A stretch of DNA of 64,000 bases, taken from Symbiodinium natans (taxonomy: Eukaryota; Sar; Dinophyceae; Suessiales; Symbiodiniaceae). The notes under the pieces are model-generated. The model was not told the origin of the DNA. It searched no databases and was given only the letters and a program-made list of their open reading frames with translations. Below, piece after piece: positions 1 through 12,900 of the stretch. The stretch covers positions 810,276-874,275 of the forward strand of contig CAJNDS010000580.1 of assembly GCA_905221605.1 (NCBI GenBank). The letters are read 5' to 3'. How positions within the stretch are numbered: the first letter of the stretch is position 1; each line of letters opens with the position of its first letter. A program made the translations under genes and the position numbers.

Positions 1-379
1 TGAGGGTTTGGGGCATAGGGCTTTCGGGCTCGATTGCTGTAGGGCTGCTTACGGTTTAGGGTCTTCACGGCTTTTGGCAGCTGCAACTGGCCGACCCGAA
101 ACCCTAAAACCCTGAAACTCGATCCTCCCGACAACCCCCTTGCCCTCCGACCCGTACCTAGAGCCCGAACCCTAAGCCCTGAAACTCCTATACACTCAGC
201 CCTACTTACTAGCCCTTTTTTGTAAGCCCCTAGCCATCTGAAAAGCCGTCAACCTTGCGATCCCCATACCCTATAAACCTCAGCTGTTAATACCATCTTG
301 TGATCGACCGCGTACCATCCGCACCTAGCCCCTACCCTTTCAAAACCCTAAGTCCTTGAACCCTACACCTCAGCCGCAG

Positions 380-432
380 AGGAACATCACGGCCTTCGAC
401 GACCAGGAGGTGCTTTCAGAGTCTCGACGAGG
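380..432 (+). CDS. Exostosin gene, candidate exon RNITAFDDQEVLSESRR
   Basis: Open segment after a CAG acceptor (377-379) and before GT at 433-434. That GT belongs to the telomere-type array that starts the intron (GTTTAGGG). The peptide looks coding but has no family landmark. It is assigned to the exostosin gene only by position and strand. Confidence 0.45.
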
Positions 433-3400
433 GTTTAGGGTTTAGGGTACAGGGTTTAGGGTTTGGGGTTTAGGGTTTAGGGTTTAGGGTTTAGGGTTAG
501 GGTTTATGGTTCAGAGCCAGCATTGTCAGTTGGAGTCTTCCTGCCCAGCGGCGCTGCCTTTGCAAGTATAGTGTATACTCAGAAACCTACCCACAGTTCC
601 CATCCCCGCTGAAACGGCCGCTATCGCAATTTCATTTCCGGTGTGGGGCCGGGAATCGAAAGAATGCCCTAAACCATTCTCCCAAGTAAGGTGGTGGATT
701 TTAGGCATGCTGCAGAGTTTTGGGTAACCCCTACATCCCAAAATCCTAAATCCGAAGCCGTGCAGGGCTTACGGGGAGCCGCAGGGTTCGACCCTTCTGA
801 ATGTGTGGCTTAATTTTGGGTCTGAGGATTAGGGCGCGAAGTGCCAGCTTACCAGTAGAGTAGGTAACCTTCTAACCTTCTTGGGGTACGATAATCCCCA
901 CATAATCCCAAAGGTTATCCTGGAGTTTCCCTAGGATGCTGGATCACTAAGCCCAAGGACATGGACGCAGTCTCCACAAAGTACATCTGGGATCCGCTGA
1001 TGGAGCTTCGCCCTCTGCAGATGGGAGTCGTTGCGAGAGGTTTGCATGGCGGGGCAACGAGGGGCCTCCGGAACCCTGAAGCCCACACCATCGGCCTCCT
1101 CTCCACCTTACAACCCCACACCCAAAATCCTGATTGCACCCAAACACCCCAGCCTGACACCCTAAAAACCCAAACTCTAAACCCCAAGCCCCAAGCCCCA
1201 AACCCCGAACCCCGAACCCCGAACCCCGAACCCCGAACCCCAAACCCTAAACCCTAAGCCAAACCTCGGAACTTGAAGTCCCTAACCAACTGAAAGCCCG
1301 CCCCACCCCAGAAAAACAAGTAAATCCTAAAGACACCCCTGAGCAACAAAGCGAAAGCCCCCAAACCATTTCCTCACGAAGCCACAAGATGTTGCCTAGG
1401 ACTTCCCCCCCCCCCCCCTTCCCGCCCAAACTGCTGTCGGGTACCGAGCAGCGCCTGAATCCTGAAAGCCGAAGCCCGAAGCCCAAAGGGTTTAGGGTTT
1501 AGGGTTTAGGGTTTAGTTTAGGGTTCTTACCGGCTCAAACCCAACCTTTCAACTTTTGGGCTTCTTACAAGGTAGTTTATTCTGAAAGTTTCAACTTTCA
1601 TTTCCTTGGCTTTTGGGCCAGTAAGGGTTTACGTTCTGAAGCCCGACCTCTGAACCCAAGGCCCTACTGACTTTGTGTTACTTTACTGTAACTTTAGATC
1701 CTTACCCTTTTTGGGTTAGTTGGGTTTCTGAATGAGGCAGCTAAAAGTTTAGTTTTTAGCTACCCTCCTGAGTGCAGCCAAGCTGAGAAAGACCCTTAGG
1801 GTTTAGGGTTTAGGGTTTAGGGTTTAGGGTTTAGGGTTCAGGTTTCTGAAAACTTCGCGGCACTTCCACCGGCGCGAGGGCGCGGACCGCTGGGCGGGTT
1901 TAGGGTTTAGGGTTTAGGGTTTAGGGTTTAGGGTTTAGGGTTTAGGGTTTAGGGTTTAGGGCGAATCGAAGCCTACATTGGGTGGTTTCCGAAAAAATGG
2001 AGAGTACCGTACTGGGGTCGTTATGATTGTAAGGAATCCTACTATTTGGGGGTCTATCTTGGGGGTCCCCCTATTTTCGCAAACCCCCCACATGGCTTGT
2101 GTAATGTTTTTTTCAGGGTTCACAAACCCGAAACCCTAAACCCTGCACACTGGCACTAGTATGGTGTAGGGTTTAGAGGGCCCTAGTGCGGCTTTATGCC
2201 GTCTTCCCATGTTAGGCACTTTCAAATCTCCGAGGGTCAATATCATCAAACTGACCACATGGGGTTTAGGGCTGCGGGCTTGAGAATCTACCATTGGGGG
2301 GGGGGGGGGGGGGTGGCACTTGTGTAAAAGTCCTACTGGAAGCGGCCACGTTCTTCCGAATCCTGCGGTACCCCCGCCCCCCCCCCATCCCCCACGGTCT
2401 TCAAAGCAGGGCTTTGTGGCAGCCCCTCAATCGCTGGACGGAAGAAGTTTTGTAGGCACTGGAATCGAGTTTAGGCCTAAACCCTAAAAGGAGTAAGTTA
2501 AGGGGATGGCCCTCCACATTCGGCCCTAGCTGCTCTGCGCATGTGACGAGGCGTTCGAAGCTAGTCTGCATCCCAACCTTCAGAGCATCTGCTTCATACC
2601 ACAACAAACCCTATAAACCCAAACCCTACACCCTAAACCCTAAGCAGTCAGACGCGTGAAGGCCTTATTTGTAGATGTAAGGGTCCCCTCCCATACCCTG
2701 CACCCTAAACCCTCCTGATGATTGTCGAATCGAATGGTGAGCCTCTGTTGGCCTTTTTGTAAAGCCTCTGCAACAAAATCCGAAAAACAAGACCCACTTA
2801 AACCCATTCGAGTCTAGATGCAGTAAACTAGGAATAAATGGGCACCGGTTTGGGTTTAAAGGGGCTTGTATGGGAACCTCCACCCTATAAAATGTGAATA
2901 AGGGTCTACCCCGACTCTTAGGAAGTTAGCTTTTAGGGTTTAAGGAGGGGCTTCACAAGCAAACATGGCCCAAGGGACGCCCTAAACCCGCTTCCTTCAG
3001 GGGATTTAGAGTTTGGGGTTTGGGTTTAGGGTTTAGGGTTCAGATCCAATCCCTAAACCCTAAAAGCCTGCAGGATCACATCTTCCTTTTCGCCGATGGT
3101 CAGGGGCCACGCATCTGGGCGCCTTGGTGCAGATTTGGGGGGATTTGAGGTTTAGGGTTTAGGGTTTAGGGCTTAGATTTTGGGGATTGGGGAGGGGGGG
3201 GGTGCTTAGTTTAGGTGTTGGGTTCAGTTTAGGGCAGTTTTAGGATTAGTCCCCGGGGTTTAGGGTGTTCGGTTTATGGTTTAGAATTCAGGGTTTGGGG
3301 CTCCGAGGCTAGCTTGGAGTTGTTTTCTAGATGCGGGTGGGGGGGTTCCAATCGCCAGTGGAGAAGCGACTGATGCTTAAAAGGTGCCTTAGGGTGAGGG

Positions 3401-6400
3401 TTTTGAGGGTTCAAGGTTTTGGGTCTCTGGGTTGACGGTTGGGGCTGATGGTTGTAGTCCAATATGGACCTCTGCACTAGTACATTTCCTATCGCCGTTA
3501 TACCGTTCTAGGGTGGGGTTGGGGCATTCGGGTTTAGGGAGTGAGAGACCCTTAGCCTTGATCCCTAAACCCTAAACCCTAAACCCTAAACCCTAAACCC
3601 TAAACCCCCCTATACCCTGGGCTTGCGGCTTTAGGGCCTCAACTCTGAGTGCGCTCAACTCCCAGTCGCGCCAGACACTGGCCTCTAAGTCCTACATCCG
3701 CAAACCCTAAACCCCCCTAAACCCTAAACCCTAAACCCTAAACCCTAAACCCTAAACCCTAAACCCTAAACCCTAAACCCTAAACCCTAAACCCTAAACC
3801 CCCCTAAACCCTAAACCCTAAACCCTAAACCCTAAACTCTAAACCCTAGCCCTAAACCCTAGCCCTATACCCACCCAAGACCCGAGACCCTGAAAGCGCT
3901 ATAGAGTCTAGACAGCCTCTCTGAACCCCACAACCCCAACCCCCCCCCCTCCAAAAAAAAGAGAAGCAGAGCATAATGAAAATGAATAAACAGCAACGAC
4001 GTAAATGAATGCATAGATAAGCCCTAAACCCTAAAACCCTAAACCCTAAACCCTAAACCCTAAACACTAAACACTAAACCCTAAACCCTAAACCCTAAAC
4101 CCTAGCCCTATACCCTAAACCCTTCTTGCGAATGCAAGGACAGCTATGACCTCCTCCGAAGCGAGGCAGTGTTTATCTCACCGGAAGCTGGGCCTGGATA
4201 GGGTTTACGGTTTAGGGTGTAGCGTTTAGGGTTTAGGGTGTAGGGTTTCGGGTTTAGGGTTTGGGGGCTTTGCCTGCTACTCAGGGCCCTATGGTCCTGT
4301 CATGACGACTGAGTGGAAGGAGGTGGGGATTTGAGGCTTAGGGTTTATAGGGTTTAGGGTTTAAGGTTTAGGGTTTAGTGTTTAGGGTTTAAGGTTTGGG
4401 GTTTAGGGAAGCCCCAAAATCGGAAGCCCCAAGCCCTGAACCCCCAAGCCTGTTAAAGCCTAAACAAATCCGAACCCTGAGGCCGAAACCTGAAACCCGA
4501 AACCCGAAACCCGAAACCCGAAACCCTAACCCTAAACCCCAAACCCCAAACCCCAAACCCTAAACCCTAACCGCCTGCGAACCAGCACAGGAAAGTCGAT
4601 GCCCGACTTGGGGTGAGCCGCTGCGGCGTTACACGGACACCTACCTTGGCGTCGAGTAAGGCTTTCTGCTGTCCCATGGTGCTCTTTTATTTAAAGGGAC
4701 CCTGAGCCTTGAGCCCTAAACCCTAAACCCTAAGCCCTAAGCCCTAAGCCCCAAGCCGTAAAAGCTAAACCCTCCTGTGCCCGGCAAAACGTAGACACCC
4801 AAAGACCGCCCTCCGCAAAGAAAAGGATGTGAAGCGCTGCCTCAGCAGCTGGAAGGAGCGCTCTCTGTTGTTTGAGGGTTTAGGGTTTCGGGTTTAGGGT
4901 TTAGGGCTTAGGTTTAGGGTTTAGGGTCTAGGGTTAGGGCTTAGGGTTGCGGGTTTAGTGTTTAGGGTTTAGGGTTCAGGGCTCGGAACAGCGACATGAA
5001 TTCCCCCACCCCCCAAATTCACCCCGTTCCCCCCCCCCCCCCCCCCGAATGAGAAATCAAGACCAAGAATAATGAAGCCCCTAAGGTACTGATGGTTCTC
5101 ATACTGGCCGGGGTGGCTTCGACATGTGTGACTAGGCTTCAGAGTCTCAGTAGGACACATTGCTGTCGGATTCTAGGGCTTTAGGGTTTTAGGGTTTGTC
5201 TAACATTAGAAGTGTCGGCCTCTCATATGGCCCCTTGGCAGGATAGGAACATCTAAATCTGTATGTGAGGTTCTACTGGGAAAATAGAGGCGAACAAGGC
5301 TTCTGGTCAGGTTTAGGGTTTAGGGTTCCGGGTTTGGGGTCTAGGGTTTGGGGTTTAGGGTTTGGGGTTTGGGGTCAGGTCTCGGTCTTAAGATTTAGGT
5401 TTTGTTGGGCTCAGGGTTGCTGCAGGACATCGTGATTCCCGGGCATACAGACTACGCCCGGATCCAGTACATGAAGAGCTGCGGGCTCAGTGCAAGTTGG
5501 GTTCCAAGGATCCGACACCCTGACTGTAGAGCCCAAAGCCCTTGAACTCCTAAACCCCTAAGGCCCCCAAGCTCTAAGCCCTAACCCTGTGGACATTCCC
5601 AAGAGCCGTTTGCCATGATACAGTCCTATGTGAGAGGCAAAGGGAAACCTTTTCATGTGGGATCCCTGGCCAACAGCCCGATAGATAGCATTGGTTTAGG
5701 GTTTAGGGTTAAGGGTTTGGGGGTCAGGGTTTAGGGTTAAGGGTTTAGGGTTTAGGGTTTAGGGTTCCAGCAGCTTCAGCTCACAGCGTGAAGTTTCAGT
5801 ACCCTAAACCCAGGAAACCCTCGCCCCGCTGCCTTAAACCCTGTCAGCCTAAACACTGTACCAGAGTAGGGTTTAGGGTTTAGGGTTTAGGGCTTAGGGC
5901 TTAGGGCTTAGTGTTTAGGGTTTAGGGTTTATGGCTTAGGGCCTTGTTCACTTTTTTGGGGTTTAGGTTCACCTACAAGCCCCTTTAAGCCAAAAAGGGC
6001 ACCCTTGTTATTCCTGGGTTGCTCCTGGGTCTAGCAACTCTGTACCCCTAAACCCTAAACCCTAAACCCTAAACCCTGTAACCCTAAGCGCTGTGCCAGA
6101 ACTGAGGCAGAAATCGGCGAACGGCAGATCGGAGGCAGATCGCAAGCGAGACGAAGCCTACAACCCCTTTCCAGCCAGCAAATCCGGAACCCTAGCTCCC
6201 GAAGACAAGGGTTTAGGGTTTAGGGTGTAGGGTTTAGGGTTTAGGGTTTAGGGTTTGGGGTTTAGGGTTTAGGGTTTGGGGCTGAGGCCCAAATCCTTGG
6301 TTACCGAATCAGTGGATATTTTCAGGGTAGCTATCCGAAGAGCCCACTACGTCCAAAGTACGCGTTCATCATCAGAGCCTCGATATCCCTGAGAGCCCTA

Positions 6401-6878
6401 AACCCTAAACCCTAAACCCTAAGCCCTAAACCCTAAACCCTAAACCCTAAACCCTAAACCCTAAACCATAACCCAAAACCCTCAGATTGGTAGGGCTTCG
6501 GGCTCAAGCTTCGAGCCTAGGGTTCAGGGCTTCCAGGGTTCGGTTTGGCTCAGAATATCCAGGGCACTCTTAGGTCGTTCGTTCAAGGTTGCTTAGGGCT
6601 TGGGGCTAAGGGTCTACTGTACCAGAATAGGGTTTAGGGTTTAGGGTTTAGGGTTTAGGGTTTAGGGTTTAGGGTTTAGGTCAAGGGTTCGGACCAGGGT
6701 TTGTGTGATAGGTTTAGGGCTCAGGGTTCACGGACGTGGCTTGCATAATCCCAGAGCGCACCCACACATCCAAAGCCTCCAGAAAGGGTTCCCTAAACTC
6801 ATCAGCAACCCTAAACACCCTTTAGCCTGACACTCAATCACCAAATCAATCAACCCTAAACCCTAACCTCTCTCCCAG

Positions 6879-6913
<35 letters not shown>

Positions 6914-9900
6914 ACTCCGACAGGCTGCTCCTCACGTTCCATGGCAGAGCACCAGGCTGGGCGGCTGCAAGGGGTTTCTTCGGCTTCGGGGCGACTCGGG
7001 GTTCGAAGGTGTCGGGGTTTAGGTTTTAGGGTTTAGGTTTTAGGGTTAGGGTTTAGGGTTTAGGGGTTAGGGGTTCGGGTTTAGGGTTTAGGGTTTAGGG
7101 TTTAGGGTTTAGGGTTTAGGGTTTAGGGTTTAGGGTTTAGGGTTTAGGGTTTAGGGTTTAGCGTTGTTACACGGCCCCTGACTATGGCCCCTTACCTTCT
7201 TCAAGGGGTTCTGAAGTCTGAAGTATGGGTCATTAGGTGTTTACTGACTGGTTCTGAATAGGGACTTAGGGACATATGTGCTCTATATTCCCCTGCAGAA
7301 CCCCCCTTTTTTCATGTAGGGTCACGGAACTCTAAGGCCCCTAGCCCCTAAACCCTAAACCCTAAACCCTAAACCCTAAACCCTAAACCCTAAACCCTAA
7401 ACCCTAAACCCTAAACCCTAAACAGCAGCTGTGTTTTGGGGTCTCAGCGCAACCCAGGCCAGGAGGCCTAAACGCAAATCTGACCTGTGCTTAGGAATGA
7501 GGGTCTTGAGGGAGTTGAAAGGGGAAGTGGGGGAGTGAATCAGAAGCACCTAGATTCACTCCCCCCACTCATCCACAAGCACCGGCAAGTAACACGTCCG
7601 CCGAAGAAGATGGAGTATGCGTTTCGAAGAATAACTTGTGATGTTCCCTCTTGTACTAATAGTCCGTAACGGGGATGATAATACGGGGTACTAGAATCCC
7701 TATGAAGGAGCTGTTAGTGTAAAGGGGAACATCCCAAATAAGAGCCACTTAAACCTCTCAGCCCTCAACCCTAAACATCCCAAAGCCCTGTAGTCTCGAA
7801 TGCATCTCCGTCCCAAAGAACCTGCCCACGTTCGCCTTTGAACTCTCAGGTACCAAGACTCAAAGCGTTGAGATCTTGGTGAGCTTTTTTAACCCGAAAG
7901 CCCTAAGCCCTTAAACCCTAAACCCTAAACCCTAGGCAAAGCACTCATGGGCTTAGGGTTGAGGGTAAGCCGGACGACATCCGACGGCAGAAGCTTGTAA
8001 ACCCCAAGCCCTCAAGCCAAGGCTCAAGCCCTAGAAAGGCTTTAGGGCTTCGGGGTTTAGAACTCCAAAGTCATGACGACCCGACAGCCAGGTGCGCATG
8101 ACGCCTACGAAGAGTGCCGCGTCCGAGGGGCGCAGGCCTCAACGTGCTCCGGGCCCTCGAGGTCTGCGAGCTTGAGGGTTGAGGCTTTGGGGGAGATAGG
8201 GCCCCCTAGTAAGGGTGCCCAGTAGTAGTAGCCTTATTCCCTTTTTTGGGGGGGTTTAGGTTCCCTTATAGACCCCTTTAAGCAAAAAAAGGGCACCCTT
8301 TTTAAGCCTAGGATACTGGGCAACCTAGTAACCGGAAGGCCTATAGGTAAGCTACAGCAGAGTGAAAAGAGACCCTCGCAACCAAAGCGGAATGCAGTAT
8401 CAAGACTTGAGAACGGGTGGGTAAAGGCCCTCGGTGGTCCTCAAAGGGTCAGGGTTTGAAGGTTCAGGGTTTAGGGTTCAGCAGCTCCGGATCGAGCAGT
8501 TCTAGCAGAGCGGAGACTTAAACAGACACCCACTCGCCCACAGAATCCCAGAACATTAAAGAAGTATCGGGTCTTCATGTGCCCCTTACGCTTCAGCTGC
8601 TCAGTATTCCTTCAATGGCTAGTACCATGGTCCCCCCCTCCCCCCCCAGCCCCGGAGGGACCAAATGGAGCTCGAGAAACCAAATGGCCAATAACATTGG
8701 TACCCCGGGTCCCTCCCAGCCTCATGGCCAGTAACATTCGCCCCCCCCCAGTCTCGGCGGGATGGCTAACAACATTAGTCCCCCCCCCCCCCCCCCCCCC
8801 CCCACCCTCCCGGAAGACGAAATGACTAATAACATTGGTCCGGAGGGACCAATGTCCTCCCCCCCCCCCAGCCCAAGAGGGACCAAATGGCCAATTACAT
8901 TGGTCCCCCCCACCCGAGTCCCGGACTAATAACATTGGTACTGGCCTCCCCCCCCCGAGCCTCGTTTAGGGTTTAGGGTTAGGAGTTTAGGGCATGGGGC
9001 CTGTGGCGGCTAAACTCAAGGATTAAGACTCGTACCCCTAAGGTTGTACCCCTAAAGGATTCCGCGTAGTCTACTCCGAATATGGCCCTTGCACTACGTG
9101 CCCTAAGGATCTTTCAAAAGGGTCCCCAAAAAACCCAAGGGTACAACCTTAAGGGTCCAAGGAACGTAGCCACGGTTTGGGGTTGAGGGTTTTGTAAGAC
9201 TTGGTAGCTCAGTGGTACTGTATGAGTTTTGCATTTTGTGGGTCAAGATTCCCTTATAGAAATAACCAACCCCAAAAAAGGGTACCCTCATCATAATGGT
9301 TGCTGGGCTACCGGGCTACCAAGCACAAGTTTACTGGGCTTCCAAGGAGGAGAACTGACAGTACAGAGTCGAGTATAGGCTGATGTCCACAAGCTACATG
9401 GCATTCTACGAAGGGTGTTACATGGTCCTTAATATGGCCCCTTACCCTCTTTAACGGGTTCAGACGTATATAAAGGGGTGCGAAGCTACCCTAAGAATCA
9501 TAGGAGCTGTGGGGCTAGACACAGATGGGAGGTCCTCTAAGTTGTTGGGGTGATCCGATGAGAAATCGGAGCCTTATAAACAGGGCACCCCGTGGGGTGT
9601 AGCAATTTGGAGAACAAGGGGGTTTGGGTTTTGGCCTTCGGGTTCGCCCAGAGCAGGCAATTGGTACCCAAGAGGAACTGCAGTTGAGGGCCCTGGGCTC
9701 GAAACCCGAGCCCTGAAACCAAGGCCCTGATGAAGCTGGGCGATTCTGCCGGCATAGACTCTGGCGTGGACATAGGCATCGTTTTCGGCGTTACAGGGCT
9801 TAGGGGGCAACCCTAAACCCTAAACCCCGAACCCTAGAGCCCCCAAAGGGAGCCAGGGAGAAGTCGGACCGGTAGTTTTTTGTGTAATCCCCTGACTCCT

Positions 9901-12900
9901 GTCCTGGCTCTGCCTGCAACTGATGCAAATAAAGCCACGTTAAGGTTTAGGGTTGGGGTTTAGGGTTTAGGGCTTAGGGCTTAGGGCTTAGGGCTTAGGG
10001 CTTAGGGCTTAGGGCTTAGGGCTTAGGGCTTAGGGCTTAGGGCTTAGGGCTTAGGGCTTAGGGCTTAGGGCTTAGGGCTTAGGGCTTAGGGTTTAGGGTG
10101 CAACTGATGCAATAAAGCCACGTCTATATTGGGGGTGCATTGGGACAAGATCCCTTGAAACAGGGGAACCCTTACTACACAGAGGACCTGAGTCAACAAC
10201 TACGTTGGGGTCCTGGGTTCTTCATACAACTGCCCACAAGCAAAAAGCAAAAATCATGCGCACACACACACACACACACACAAAAGACTAGAAGTAGCAA
10301 CACGACTGACGACCCCCACGGAAGCCCAAACCCTGCCCAGAAACTTAGCTTTTCGTCCCCCGCACACGACAAAAAACACAAAAACCCTGGAATTGCCGTA
10401 GTACTAGACAACGTTTAACCTTAAGTTCCCCCAGGAGCACCCGATGGGGCTGCTTCTGAAATGGATAGGATGAGTAATTTTGGTTGGCAGACCCTAAACC
10501 CTCAACCTTGAGCCCCAAACCCATGACAGGGCTTAGGGCTGAGGGTTTGGGGTTTGGGGTTTGGGGTTTAGGGTTTAGGGTTTCGGTTTTCAGGCGGCTT
10601 TGTGACAGACTACCTCGAGCGGAAGGGCGACAGCCACTTCTGCCTCGTGCCGGCAGGCCTGGGGATTCCTCTGTTTAGGGTTTTGGGGTTTAGGGTTCCC
10701 TAAACCCTTAACCCCAAATCCGAAACCCTAAACCCTAAACCCTCATCCCTAAACCTGGGTTTTGGGAGCACACCGAAAACGCCTTGGAGGGGTTCCTGTA
10801 GGATTGAGGGCTGAATTAGGGCTTTAGGGTTTAGGGTTTAGGGTTTAGGGTTTAGCGTTTAGGGGGCTTAGGGTTTGGGGGCGTGCAGGGTCTAGGAAGC
10901 CATGGGCTCCGCGTTTCGGCTCTGCCGTCTTTGCCACCCTGGGATCATGGGACCCTACCTTAGGCCCGTTGTACCCTTGCGGTTGGGGACTGTTTGGGGA
11001 CCTTTGTAAAGACACTCCATAAGGGAATAGAAGAACCCTATTAGGGTAAGGGAAGCTCCTAAACCCTAAACCCTAAACCCTAAACCCTAAACCCTAAAGG
11101 GGTACAACTTCCTTAGGGGGTCCGAGTATGACCCCCTTGCTGGGAGACAAGCGTTGGCCCGATGTGATCAGGCCATCCTTCTGCAAGCCCTGTGGAGGGA
11201 TTCCTGTGCGGTTTAGGGTTTAGGGTTTAGGGTTTAGGGTTTAGGGTTTAGGGTTTAGGGTTTAGGGTTTAGGGTTTAGGGTTTAGGGTTTAGGGTTTAG
11301 GGTTTAGGGTTTAGGGTTTAGGGTAGCTGCCTTGAGAATGTCGTGCAGCTTGTTTCATCAGAGGCCTGAGCTATGCCAGATTATGCCAGCTATGGGTGTG
11401 TTGAATGGTAGAGATCATTCTCGTGTCTTTGGTCTTTTCAGGTTGTCCATGCACACGGCCATGACATCGCATGGAAACGCTCCCCCTTCCGAAGACGATG
11501 ACCCCCACGTATTAGAGCCCAGACGGGTTGAATCTCGATGGCATGGTGAACGTCGTCAAGCTCAACGTTCCCACGGAGGCCATGGTCAATTTGCCGTTGG
11601 GCAGGGTGGGCCCACACTTCGTGTTGGAGGGTTCTCCCGCCTTGAGGCAGGACGGGAAGGCCCCATCTTGGCAAGCTGGAATCGGCATGCATGAAGTGAC
11701 ATAAATCCAGGTGAAGGGCCGCCTGACAACCTTTAGGGCTAGGGGTGTAGGACAGGGTTGTAGGGGTTCGGGGCTAGGGTCCAGGGTACCCTGAAGACCA
11801 TCCGCAAAAGAATGATCGAGATAACTCTAGATTAAAGCCTATCCCCAACACCTTACAGCTATTTATCCCAATAGACCCCACGCCCACAAAACCCCAAACC
11901 CCCAAGACGCCAGAACCCCCCAAACCCCAAACCTTTAAGACCCAAACCTACATTCCTCCTTCGTACCCTGACCCTAAACCCTAAACCCTAAACCCTAAAC
12001 CCCAAAACCCGGGGGCCCAAAGGCCCCAGCCTCCACCCTGTCCCTGAACCCCCAGTGTCCACGGGCTTTCGGACTTTTTGGGGCTTTGGGGTTTTAGGAT
12101 TTAGTCGGGGTTAGGGTTTTTGGTTTTAGGAGAGGTTAGGGTTTCAGTGCTTTAGGGCCTTTAGGTTTAGTAGGGCTTTAGGGCAAATAGGGGTTTTGGG
12201 TTTTTGGGTTTTTAGGTTTAGTAGGGCTTCAGCGTTTTGGGTTTTGGGGGGTTTGTGGTTTGGGGGTCCATGTGCCCCCGAAGGTCCAGGTGCTTCCCTA
12301 GCAAAGCGGGATACATCGCGCTGAGCTCACCCTAAGCCCCAAACCCTGAAAAAAAACATGTAACAGGGTTTAGGCTTAGGGCTTAGGGTTTAGGGTTTAG
12401 GGTTGTAGGGTTCTTAAGGGAGGGGGGTTCACGGGGGGTAGGTACCTAGAAATCTAGGAAACCTTAGGGAAGCTTAGAAAGCCTTAGGGAGCAGTGGGAG
12501 CATGTGGGGAACCTTGGGTTAAATTACCTCGCTTGAACCCCCTAAACCCTAAACCCTAAACCCTAAACCCTAAACCCTAAACCGTAGTGCTCAACGCGAG
12601 AACTTGCCGTCCAAGCCCCAAGCAACCCTAAAACCCTGGGCTCCCCAAAATCCTGGCGCGGTAGGTTTGGGGTTTTGGGATGTAGTGGTTGGGTTCCGAG
12701 TTGAAGCATTGTGGAAGTCTAATGCAGTTTGCAAAGAAGACCTATTCGAATCCCCGAACCCTAAACGCTAAACCCTAAACCTCCCGAAACCCGAAACCCT
12801 AAACCCCAAACCCTAAACCCTAAACCTTGTGTTCTACTCAGTCGACCCCTGAAGCCAACACATCGAAGATCTCACTTGCAGGCACGAGTCCATGGACAAA

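Noticed and set aside
1139..1257. ORFs made of PEPRTPNPEP and similar
   Set aside because: Translation of CCCTAAA/CCCCGAA repeats. The same holds for most short ORFs across the window.
1067..1285. Duplication CCTCCGGAACCCTGAAG / CCTCGGAACTTGAAG around the array at 1147-1256
   Set aside because: The similarity is partly due to telomere-like composition and is not adjacent to the array on the left.
11332..11694. 120-codon + ORF and overlapping 84-codon - ORF
   Set aside because: No motif, no splice context, and phase does not fit the neighbouring exostosin exons.
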